A stretch of DNA of 64,000 nt, taken from assembly GCF_052161655.1 (NCBI RefSeq), contig NZ_CP197418.1, positions 9,424,001 to 9,488,000 of the forward strand, in the 5' to 3' direction. Shown here piece by piece: positions 27,611-35,031 of this stretch. The notes under the pieces are model-generated. The model was given only the letters and a program-made list of their open reading frames with translations, ran no database searches and was not told where the DNA came from. The translations under genes and the position numbers were made by a program. The first letter of the stretch is position 1. Each line of letters begins with the position of its first letter. This DNA is from Novipirellula sp052161655. GTDB taxonomy: Bacteria; Planctomycetota; Planctomycetia; Pirellulales; Pirellulaceae.

Positions 27611-28543
27611 TTAGCTGCGTTGGAAATTCAAGCCGCCGTTGGTTGCTCCTTCAAGCTTGAAGGTGAAGTTTCCTTCGCTTCCGGTCCATTGGCCCGACAT
27701 CTGTTGTAGGTCATTGGATCGCACCAACGTGAGCTGGCCGTTTTCTAATCGGTACTGGCCGCTAAACGAGTTCGACTTGCGATCCTTCGTTGCTGTCCAA
27801 CTGAAGTTGCCATCGTCAGCCAAAGTCAACTCGACCGATTGGTTGCCTGGCAAATTGACTTTCCAATTGCCAACATGGGTGCCAGCGGTCGTGGAGGATG
27901 CTGCGGTGAACTCAGGCACTTGCGACAGAGCCTCCACCGCTGACGATTCTTCTGTTTGCGATTCTGCGGGACTGCTGATCGAAGCCAACATCTGCAGAGC
28001 CGATGCTTCGGCCGATTGCGGTTGGGATGTGGGTGGCGAAGCCTGTTGGCTGCGTGGTTGACTTGATTGCGTTGGTGCTGTCACCGAAGGAGTCGGGTTA
28101 GCCGAACTTGTAGGCTGGGTTCGCGACGAGGCGAACGAAGCGTTCGTTGTCGACGGGTTTGGCGCTGTTTGCAGAGGACGACTTTGATTCAACCCGGTCG
28201 CACCAAAGTTGGACGGAGCCCTCGATGGTGCGACGGTTTGATTGAATTGCTGTTGCGAAGGAATGGGTTGTGAATGAACCGAGTGCAATGGGGCGGGTTG
28301 CGAGTACACGGGCGACGCATATTGTGACGTAGGACAAGACGATGCATACGTGCTGGTGCCGCCGTAGTGACCGCCATAGCTGCCGTGACTTGAATAGCTC
28401 GAGTGGCCTCCGAAGCTGGCACGAGCGTATGAGCCGCCTCCGCCGCCGGATCGTCCTCCACAAGCCGACACGAGCGAACCGTTGGCGGTGGTCAGAGCGA
28501 TGGTGGTGACGGCGACGGCGAGTGTTTTGAATGAGCGTTTCAT
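27611..28543 (-). CDS. Secreted low-complexity protein with C-terminal lipocalin-like domain
   Basis: No named family is recognised. From ATG at 28543 (MKRSFKTLAVAV) the product is 310 residues with a signal peptide. A Gly/Ser/Tyr/His-rich stretch (30-80) and a long Gln/Ser/Pro/Thr-rich linker (80-200) lead to a C-terminal domain of about 90 residues, from GNWKVNLPGNQSVELTLADDG to the end. The C-terminal domain resembles that of the 32039-32998 gene (G-x-W, then L-x-L...G-x-F, then LTL), suggesting a small beta-barrel. The frame is open upstream to 28615. Confidence 0.6.
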   Translation of the reverse strand: MKRSFKTLAVAVTTIALTTANGSLVSACGGRSGGGGGSYARASFGGHSSYSSHGSYGGHYGGTSTYASSCPTSQYASPVYSQPAPLHSVHSQPIPSQQQFNQTVAPSRAPSNFGATGLNQSRPLQTAPNPSTTNASFASSRTQPTSSANPTPSVTAPTQSSQPRSQQASPPTSQPQSAEASALQMLASISSPAESQTEESSAVEALSQVPEFTAASSTTAGTHVGNWKVNLPGNQSVELTLADDGNFSWTATKDRKSNSFSGQYRLENGQLTLVRSNDLQQMSGQWTGSEGNFTFKLEGATNGGLNFQRS

Positions 28544-28682
28544 GATTTTCAATTCCTGAGCTGACGTGGACTGAATGTGAGTGGGAATCAGGCGGATGAC
28601 TTGGGTTTTTGTCATCCGCCTGATAAATAACCAAGCGAGCGTCTTGGAAAAGCGTTACAGGTTTTCTTGCCGATTTTTCGAA

Positions 28683-28766
28683 GTGAGCCGTGGGCCGTAA
28701 GGCACCGGGTAATGCGCAAGACCCGGCCGCTCACGCGTCACGGCTCACTAAGTCAACAGCCCGCTA
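28683..28766 (-). repeat. Family A element, copy A2 (one end missing)
   Basis: The hairpin core GTGAGCCGTG...CACGGCTCAC (28683-28748) is in the opposite orientation to A1 and is followed by the arm TCAACAGCCCGC. The left terminal arm seen in A1 is absent. The IS element begins about 12 bp further right. Confidence 0.6.
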
Positions 28767-28777
28767 GCGCCAAAACG

Positions 28778-30391
28778 CAACGCTGTGAAGTATTTTAGGC
28801 CGCTTGGTTTTGATGGAATTCGGCGAGTTTTTTACGTTCTTCCATGTTCAGTTTTCTTATTTCAGGATCGCCCAACGGTTTCTTGTGTGGGTTCTTTGGA
28901 CGGTAACGCTCCTTCTTGTCCGTGCCCGCTTGATAGGTCTGGACGAGGGCTTGCGACAGGCTGTGCAGCATGTTGTCACTCGCACTGCAATATTTGTCGA
29001 GGCGACGCATGCAGCGTCGCAAGCAACGCATCGTGTTGGCCAAACTTCGTTTTTTCGGATCATAGTCGACTTGCTCGGGAACGTCTTGCTGTTCGGGAAT
29101 CTGTTCTCGCAGCGCCAGCAGTTCGGCAATCGCCATCGCGCGAATCGACCAGTCCAGTTCCGCCAATGCCCGATCGCTGTTGCGGCAACGTAGTTTGTGC
29201 TTGTCAATGGTTTGTTTTAAGCCGCGGAATTCGACTTCGATTCCCCAACGCATTTTGTAGTAACCAATGAGCTGCTTGTGCCTCAGCTTACGAGCGCTCA
29301 ATACGCTCGTAAGCATCCACATCTTCGTCTTGCCAACTTTCACTTTCACCAGACGCAGCTTCAGCGGCGGGGCGCCAGATTCCATCCTCCCCTTGGGCCA
29401 ACACAAGACTCGACCTCCACCGAGTTGCTTGATATCAGCCTGCTCGCTGAGCAACTTCACGTTCGCTCCGACACGAACAAGGAAGTCACCACCGGCAGCC
29501 AGGATCGCACTCCACAGAGGATAACCTACGAAGCCCGCGTCACCACAAAACAGTGTCTTTTCCGGGAAAGTCTCTTCCTTAAGCATCTCCACGACGTGGC
29601 CTCGTTCGCTTGAGTTCGATGGCCCCAAACGCCAAGTCCACGGTAGACGAAGGCTCATGTGCCACATCATCGTGACCCAGATTTGAGGTTCTTGTGGCTG
29701 AGGTTTGTTCTTCTGGTTCCGCTTCCGTCGCATCCCCTTGGACTTCTTCTTTCCGTATTTGGCACGCACGCCGCGGCCATAGTTGGGTGCACAAAAAGCT
29801 TTCTCATTGGCGGCCGTTCGCGGGACCGTCACGCGTGACCCATCGAAGCCGATCAGTACCCAGTCAGCGGACCTCCAAAAACGTCCGCCCACTTCCTGGG
29901 CCAATGACTGATGTCTCTGGCGAAGCCGCGTCGTGAACAGCGATTCGTAGCGATCCAATGCGTTCATGAAGGCCGTGTAGGTTTTGGCGGTGCAGTGAAG
30001 CCCCAGCTCTTCACAGATTTCCATCGTCTGATCGAAGGCATCGGTGACGTTTATCTCATTTTGCCAAGACCAGATGAGTGCCTGGATCGCCAATTCTTCG
30101 GGCATCCATTTGATATTGCCATGAAATGTATCTTTGGTAAACAATTCACCTTTGGGAACAATCCAACGACACACCTCGTTGAAGATCGTCTTGTTCTTGC
30201 GACGAGATTGGCGGTTAGGTTTGCGACGTTGGTTTTGCTTACTACGTTTTGTCTGCTTCTTGCGACTCATGGCCAGATTCCTTTCTGACTGAAGTGTTTC
30301 AGTTAGTGTTTGGGGGGAATCTGGCTTTTTTCATATTCGGAGCTTGGTGAAAACCCCGCTTTTTACGTGCTCAAAATGCTTCACAGCGTTG
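28778..30391 (-). mobile_element. Intact IS4-type insertion sequence with 9-bp target duplication
   Basis: 1614 bp bounded by inverted repeats CAACGCTGTGAAG(T/C)ATTTT (28778-28796 and complement of 30373-30391, 18/19 match). It is flanked by the direct repeat GCCAAAACG at 28769-28777 and 30392-30400. One transposase gene fills it, and its stop codon lies within the left inverted repeat. Matching ends plus exact target duplication indicate a fairly recent insertion. Confidence 0.85.
28795..30270 (-). CDS. IS4-family DDE transposase
   Basis: Catalyses cut-and-paste movement of the enclosing element. The 491-residue protein has a very basic N-terminus and the DDE acidic residues in FDGSRVTV and CGDAGFVGY. 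It has the IS4 YREK signature Y-x2-R-x3-E-x6-K in YYKMRWGIEVEFRGLKQT. GAAAGGA lies about 9 bases before the ATG. The frame is intact, so the element could be active. The family is assigned from the YREK motif; the exact IS name needs a database. Confidence 0.88.
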   Translation of the reverse strand: MSRKKQTKRSKQNQRRKPNRQSRRKNKTIFNEVCRWIVPKGELFTKDTFHGNIKWMPEELAIQALIWSWQNEINVTDAFDQTMEICEELGLHCTAKTYTAFMNALDRYESLFTTRLRQRHQSLAQEVGGRFWRSADWVLIGFDGSRVTVPRTAANEKAFCAPNYGRGVRAKYGKKKSKGMRRKRNQKNKPQPQEPQIWVTMMWHMSLRLPWTWRLGPSNSSERGHVVEMLKEETFPEKTLFCGDAGFVGYPLWSAILAAGGDFLVRVGANVKLLSEQADIKQLGGGRVLCWPKGRMESGAPPLKLRLVKVKVGKTKMWMLTSVLSARKLRHKQLIGYYKMRWGIEVEFRGLKQTIDKHKLRCRNSDRALAELDWSIRAMAIAELLALREQIPEQQDVPEQVDYDPKKRSLANTMRCLRRCMRRLDKYCSASDNMLHSLSQALVQTYQAGTDKKERYRPKNPHKKPLGDPEIRKLNMEERKKLAEFHQNQAA

Positions 30392-30432
30392 GCCAAAACG
30401 GCTAAGATCCTGTGTAGCGAGCTTGAGCAGCA

Positions 30433-31629
30433 TTATTTGGCGAGCCAGGATGCCAACGTTTCTTTCGCTGTTTTCTCGTCTTTGCTTGGATTCAGCTCCT
30501 TGTGCATCGCCCCGGCAATGCGGGCGACATACTCGATCGTTCCTTGAACGGCTTCCGACGGTGCGGTCGCATCAAGCTTGGCAACGAAGATGATCATGTG
30601 TTCACCGGACGAGTTCTTTTCCACTGCCCACGAGCCCATTTTTGTCGCCGAGCTTTGACGAAGCAGTCGCATCATCAGCTCGCTGGTCGGAGCGTCTTTG
30701 GACACCGAAACGAGCGACCAGATCTTTCGCACATCGGCTCGTTTGAAGTACTCGGTCTCTTTGGCTACGAATACGGCTTGTTTCTTGCCCTTCGAAATTT
30801 CCTGCTCGACTTGGTAGTGACCGGTCGAGTGTTTGGTGTGCACAATATTTGCGGTGTCCAACAGTTCTTTGGTCGGCAACGGGGCTTCTTTCCACGATCC
30901 GTCCATGAACGCCTTGATTTCGGTTGCGTCGACACAGTAGCTAATCAGCGGGCTTTCCGGCGAAAACGACTGGGCGATTGCGACCAATTTGCCTTCGTTG
31001 TCGACGACGGGTCCGCCGCTGTCGCCTGGTTTGATCGGGCTTTGGATCTCGACCACTTTGAAATCATGTTCGCCGTGGTTGGATTTGAATTTCTTGTCGT
31101 ACACCGAGCGAACGGTTCCCGAGGTGTTGACCCACAAAACGTCGCTTCCGCCTGGGTTTCCGATCACATCGACCGCCGATCCGGGCTTGGTGCTGGTATC
31201 GGCCAACTCGATTACCTTGGCACGTTCGGGCACTTTGGGCAGCTGAATCAGGGCCAAATCGCGTTTGCGGTCGACCGCGACGACTTTGCCAGGCTGAGCG
31301 AGTTTCAGCACGTTGTCGAGGTAATGCTTTCGTTTGACCTCGGGCAGCCCGTTGCGGACATCAGCAAAAAAGATCACTGCCGAGCGGCTGTCGCCCACCA
31401 CATGAGCGTTGGTGAGGACGAGTCGCTTGTCCACATCGACGAAGACTCCGGTTCCGGTGGAGGTTTCGTTTTCCGCGTCGCTGGTGATGATCCAGACGGT
31501 CGATTGCAGGGTTTTGCTGTATTTTTCCGCGTCGGCTCGTGCGGTTTGCGTCATCGATGTGACAAACGTCAATGCGAATAGGGCGTAACAGATTGGCGAA
31601 AAGACGCCGCGGGGTCGAAGAAGGGTCAT
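30433..31629 (-). CDS. Secreted trypsin-like serine protease (S1C/HtrA-like)
   Basis: From ATG at 31629, preceded by GAGGTG, the product is 398 residues with a signal peptide (about 1-32). The protease domain has the catalytic triad His76 (TNAHVV), Asp124 (DRKRDLALI) and Ser204 (PGDSGGPVV). The C-terminal 170 residues are not a recognisable PDZ domain; they are charged and contain a repeated EY/VS-type fold I cannot name. It probably acts in the periplasm on misfolded or surface proteins. The IS element has inserted 42 bp after the stop, so it may have removed or displaced the original terminator. Confidence 0.85.
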   Translation of the reverse strand: MTLLRPRGVFSPICYALFALTFVTSMTQTARADAEKYSKTLQSTVWIITSDAENETSTGTGVFVDVDKRLVLTNAHVVGDSRSAVIFFADVRNGLPEVKRKHYLDNVLKLAQPGKVVAVDRKRDLALIQLPKVPERAKVIELADTSTKPGSAVDVIGNPGGSDVLWVNTSGTVRSVYDKKFKSNHGEHDFKVVEIQSPIKPGDSGGPVVDNEGKLVAIAQSFSPESPLISYCVDATEIKAFMDGSWKEAPLPTKELLDTANIVHTKHSTGHYQVEQEISKGKKQAVFVAKETEYFKRADVRKIWSLVSVSKDAPTSELMMRLLRQSSATKMGSWAVEKNSSGEHMIIFVAKLDATAPSEAVQGTIEYVARIAGAMHKELNPSKDEKTAKETLASWLAK

Positions 31630-32038
31630 TGAATCACCTCGAGGTTGCTGTCGCGACAGCGAGGGTCGCGGGGGTAAAATCGGCTTGGCTCTACTTACCA
31701 AGCGGAGAGCGAGGGAGGGTGTTACAGAGCGGTTTGTTGAATTCAGTTAATTTGAGAGCAGTGCGGCGTAAGCCGCCCGGTCGCGTTGGCGTCTCTGCCA
31801 CCTCTCCACCAACTCTGGAGAACGCTGATTTCGTCTATTTCAAATGCCTGTCATGATGCCCGCTCTCACCGCGACAGGGTAGCTGTAGCGAGTCACCTCT
31901 CCCGGCGAAGCTGGGAGAGGTGACAGTACGCTTGCGCAACGCCGGGTTTTACCTCAGCAGTCACCTTCGTCTGGGGCGAGGTAACTCAGTAGTGCTCTGC
32001 CCGGGCGAGCCGGACGGAAGCGAAAAAACACACCGGGC
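31630..32038. other. Intergenic region with fragments of repeat families B and C
   Basis: It holds a B-like fragment GCAGTGCGGCGTAAGCCGCC (31759-31778), a C-like half CCACCTCTCC, a full 29-nt C hairpin CACCTCTCCC/GGGAGAGGTG (31894-31922) and a degenerate ACCTC.../...GAGGT pair up to 31985. No gene is seen. Confidence 0.55.
31798..31985. repeat. Family C repeat, degenerate copy C3
   Basis: Shares the CACCTCTCC...GGGAGAGGTGAC end hairpins with C1 and C2 but lacks their central GCCCTCACC palindrome, so it is a partial or rearranged copy. The middle (31815-31880) is unrelated to C1. Confidence 0.5.
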
Positions 32039-32998
32039 TTACTTGGCTTTGGTAAAATCGAGTTTGATTGCCACGTTGCCCTTGGCGTCGTTGACGGCCA
32101 GCTGGAATTTGTCGGCCACGGTTTGATTGACCGTGCAATTTAGCGTGATTTTGTCGTCTCCGATCAAAGTCAGCTTGTTGTCGGCGCGGGTCACTTTGCC
32201 CTTGGAGGAAGTCGATTTTCCCGACTTCATGTGGACCAATTGGAATGTGCCTTCGCTGTTTAATCGCAGGGCGAAAGCTTCGCCGGTCTTCAGTGATGCC
32301 GACCATGTTCCGGCTAGCGAGAAGCGGGTTTGGGCTGAATTCGTGGCGTTTGTTGGTGTCGCAGCATTTGGTGCTTTCGCAGTGTTTGTTGTTTTCGTGG
32401 GAGCAGCCACGGTCGATTCGGTCTTGGGCTTAGCATTGCTTTTGGACCAGATATCGGACTTTCGCTCCGCCAAAATCGCCAGCTGGCTCAGATCCGCTTT
32501 CAATTGACGTGCTGTGACAGCTCGGTTGCTGAGCGAGACTCGCAACTGGATTCGCTTGTTTTCTTGATCAAACGCGAAATAGCCGCCTTGAGTTGCGGTG
32601 TTGGAAACCAGCAGTTTCAGCAGTGTTTCTTTGTCAAATGACGCATCCTCTTCCATTTTGACGAGCGACATTTCGCAAGCGATGCGGTCTTCGTCGACGA
32701 ACACCGTCATCGAAACAGGAAAAATCCACTGGGCGTGATTGAGTTTGAACGTCGCCGAGCCCTGTTCTTCGCTGGGTTCAAATCCGGCGGCCTTCAATAC
32801 CTGGATCAGCGAAGAAACGCCGACAATCCGCTGCATTGTTTCTCCGTCGCTGATCGTGGCGACGTCTTTTACTGTCGCGACCTGTTTCTCAAAGACGGAC
32901 TCCATCGCGACTTCGGAAAACAAACTGTCGTCCGCGTGGACCTGTGGATTGCCACAAAACAAAGTGGCAAGCACAGCAAAAGAGAAGAGGTAACGCAT
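32039..32998 (-). CDS. Secreted protein with C-terminal lipocalin-like domain
   Basis: 319 residues, with a signal peptide (RYLFSFAVLATLFCGNPQVHA). A globular region (about 25-170) follows with alternating strands and helices, of the kind seen in bacterial sensory-transduction YbjN-like proteins (FAFDQENKRIQLRVSLSN). An Ala/Thr/Asn/Lys-rich linker leads to a 90-residue C-terminal domain (AGTWSASLKTGEAFALRL...). The C-terminal domain is similar in pattern to that of the 27611-28543 gene. YbjN-like identity is tentative. Both genes are leftward and lie on either side of the IS and protease. Confidence 0.6.
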   Translation of the reverse strand: MRYLFSFAVLATLFCGNPQVHADDSLFSEVAMESVFEKQVATVKDVATISDGETMQRIVGVSSLIQVLKAAGFEPSEEQGSATFKLNHAQWIFPVSMTVFVDEDRIACEMSLVKMEEDASFDKETLLKLLVSNTATQGGYFAFDQENKRIQLRVSLSNRAVTARQLKADLSQLAILAERKSDIWSKSNAKPKTESTVAAPTKTTNTAKAPNAATPTNATNSAQTRFSLAGTWSASLKTGEAFALRLNSEGTFQLVHMKSGKSTSSKGKVTRADNKLTLIGDDKITLNCTVNQTVADKFQLAVNDAKGNVAIKLDFTKAK

Positions 32999-33297
32999 CG
33001 TAATACCCTGGGGTGCATAAGAGGTAAGGCGTCGCGATGACTCATTTCAATCGCGTGACTCTTTATCCCAGCGTAAAAACGCGAGCGTTGTTACAGCCAA
33101 CCTCGCTGCAAAACAATTGTCGAATCGATCGTCGAAACGGCCAGCGAAAACATCTCCGAAAACATTTTTGAATTTTCGCGTAACACATCGGCGGTGCCGT
33201 CGCTTGGCCTGTTAGTCAAGCAAACAACGCAGCGACGCGACACGGCAGACTCACGATCGCTTCCTTCAATTCACTGCCACACTTGGAGAACAGTAAG

Positions 33298-33687
33298 ATG
33301 TTAAACCGATTCTTTTTCGCAGTTGCCCCGATGATCTTGGTTGCTAGCTCGGTTATGGCTGAGGACAGCATGCTCTCAACCATCGCCAACCTGGACCAAA
33401 ACGACTCGATCGCTCAGGTCGATACCAGCGACGATCTTGGACTGGCGGACGTCGAGTCGTTGTTGAACGACGGCGAGAAACAAACTGGCGAAGAGGCGAT
33501 CGCGGCCTGCTTCCGCCGAATTGGCTACGGTCACCGCCACCACCACTACCGTAGCTACAGCAACTGGTACAGCCCCGTGTATCACAGCCACAGCTACTAC
33601 ACTCCTGTGTACACATCTCACTACTGCTACACCCCGACGTACACCTACTACACCCCTGTTTACACCAGCTACTGGGGTTGCTGGTAG
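33298..33687 (+). CDS. Small secreted Tyr/His-rich repeat protein
   Basis: No family is recognised. From ATG at 33298, with GGAG 10 bases upstream, the product is 129 residues. It has a signal peptide (about 1-21), an acidic middle (NLDQNDSIAQVDTSDD...) and, after residue 75, a tail made almost only of Tyr, His, Ser, Thr, Pro and Val. The tail repeats units such as SPVYHSHSYY, TPVYTSHY and TPVYTSYW and ends GCW. Possible roles are metal binding, tyrosine cross-linking or an amyloid-like surface fibre; none is shown. A strong terminator follows, so it is a stand-alone transcription unit. Confidence 0.65.
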   Translation: MLNRFFFAVAPMILVASSVMAEDSMLSTIANLDQNDSIAQVDTSDDLGLADVESLLNDGEKQTGEEAIAACFRRIGYGHRHHHYRSYSNWYSPVYHSHSYYTPVYTSHYCYTPTYTYYTPVYTSYWGCW

Positions 33688-33717
33688 TCGTCGACTCGGC
33701 TGATTCAACAAAAACCA

Positions 33718-33762
33718 AAAAGCCCGACAACCCGATTGTTTCGCGGTTGCCGGGCTTTTCTT
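33718..33762 (+). terminator. Intrinsic terminator after the Tyr/His-rich gene
   Basis: AAAAGCCCGACAACC pairs with GGTTGCCGGGCTTTT (one A-C mismatch) around a 12-nt loop, followed by T-rich sequence. The A-run on the left makes it work in both directions. Confidence 0.85.
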
Positions 33763-33802
33763 CTATCGAAACTCAATACACTTTTCCTAAGCAGGCAAAC
33801 CA

Positions 33803-34654
33803 ATGAACCGCCAAATATTGACCAAGGTCTTGATGACCACTAGTTTCATCGTCTGCATGACGATGAAATCCGATGCACAGCAGATCAACGCCTCGCATCT
33901 GTTCGGAAACCATTCCTATTGCGGTCACGTCATCGACTTGATTTCGCAGCACGGCGTCAACAACACGTTCAATCGTGGCTCGACGTTCCATTCGTCGCCG
34001 TTTGGGCACGTGGTGATCCCCGATTGTGAAATCGGCGACTTGCAAATCGTCGAGGTCCACCAACACGAACATCTCGATTCGGCGTGTGGGCCAACGTTCG
34101 CTGTCGTGATTCAAAACCAAAGCACTCGCAGTGTTTGTGGTTTCCATGTTTCCGCCGTTGCGGTTTTTGGACATATCTGTCCAACGTCGCCCAACGCCAC
34201 GGTGAAGACTGACAAAATCGAAGCAGGCGAATCACTCGAAGTGCTGGTAACGCTGCCAATCGAAGCGCTGGCAATGGGCAACCGCAACGGACAAGTCATT
34301 GGCTTTCAACGACTCGTCGTCGCCATCGATAGTTTTGACGAACTGATGGAAAGCGACGAAGCGAATAACTTGAAAGCGTTTGACGCCGCATCGATCCCCG
34401 TCGTGTCCGTGTCGGTGACCGCGACGGTGGAAACCGAATCGGTTTCGACGATCCAGTCCGGAAGCGTCCAGAACGTGCAGCCCGCCGCAGAGAACCTGGT
34501 TCCCCAGTCGGAGGCTTTACAAATCGACTCGGTGCAAAATGGGCAAAACGAATTGCCTAATAACGAGCCCGATGTCGATTCACTCCGCTCAGCGATCAAG
34601 ATGCTCGACACCAACAATGCCACAAGCGACGTTGCTGCAGCAAGCGGTATTTAA
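33803..34654 (+). CDS. Secreted protein with CARDB-like domain
   Basis: 283 residues with a signal peptide (about 1-26). A Cys-containing stretch is followed by an Ig-like fold of the CARDB type (about 75-195): FAVVIQNQSTRSVCGF, KIEAGESLEVLVTLP and the typical closing ESDEANNLKAF. The C-terminal 85 residues are a Ser/Thr/Val/Gln-rich low-complexity tail. It may be a cell-surface or periplasmic binding module. There is no strong ribosome-binding site, and the gene lies 41 bp after the preceding terminator, so it probably has its own promoter or depends on read-through. Confidence 0.6.
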   Translation: MNRQILTKVLMTTSFIVCMTMKSDAQQINASHLFGNHSYCGHVIDLISQHGVNNTFNRGSTFHSSPFGHVVIPDCEIGDLQIVEVHQHEHLDSACGPTFAVVIQNQSTRSVCGFHVSAVAVFGHICPTSPNATVKTDKIEAGESLEVLVTLPIEALAMGNRNGQVIGFQRLVVAIDSFDELMESDEANNLKAFDAASIPVVSVSVTATVETESVSTIQSGSVQNVQPAAENLVPQSEALQIDSVQNGQNELPNNEPDVDSLRSAIKMLDTNNATSDVAAASGI

Positions 34655-35031
34655 GTTGAAAGTTGAGTCCAAATCGTGCGGACGATTGCATCACAAGTTC
34701 TTGGGGTGAACGAGGATGCAATCGTCCCGCACGCCGTATTGGGCCACGTATTTTTATTCTTAGTGGTGCATCGCAAGTCACCTCTCCCGAGCGTCAGCCT
34801 GGGAGAGGTCGAACGGGCCCTTTAGGCCTCGTTCGGGTGAGGGCCGACCGCGCAACATAGCGTGCCGACAGCCTCAACTTGCTCGGTCGGCCCTCACCCG
34901 AACATCGCTGAACGCTCTGCTCGACCTCTCCCAAACTGCGTTTGGGAGAGGTGACAGACGAAATCCTTCGGCAACATCAAATTCCTGGCAGGCCAGGGCA
35001 AGCCTAATGCCATTTACCTTGTTAGCGGCAA
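34655..35031. other. Convergent intergenic region with family C repeat
   Basis: Besides repeat C2 (34779-34953), it contains a GCATCACAAGTT.../...GGATGCAATCGTCC inverted pair around 34685-34730. No gene is seen. Confidence 0.55.
34779..34953 (-). repeat. Family C complex palindromic repeat, copy C2
   Basis: 175 bp, the reverse complement of C1 along its whole length, including CGACCTCTCCC, GGCCCTCACCCG, CTCAACTTGCTCGG and GGGCCCTTTAGGCCTCG. C1 and C2 therefore form inverted repeats about 7.2 kb apart. Confidence 0.7.

Noticed and set aside
30502..31581. 359-codon open frame on the + strand opposite the protease
   Set aside because: It is the antisense shadow of the protease coding region; the minus-strand product has a full catalytic triad and signal peptide.
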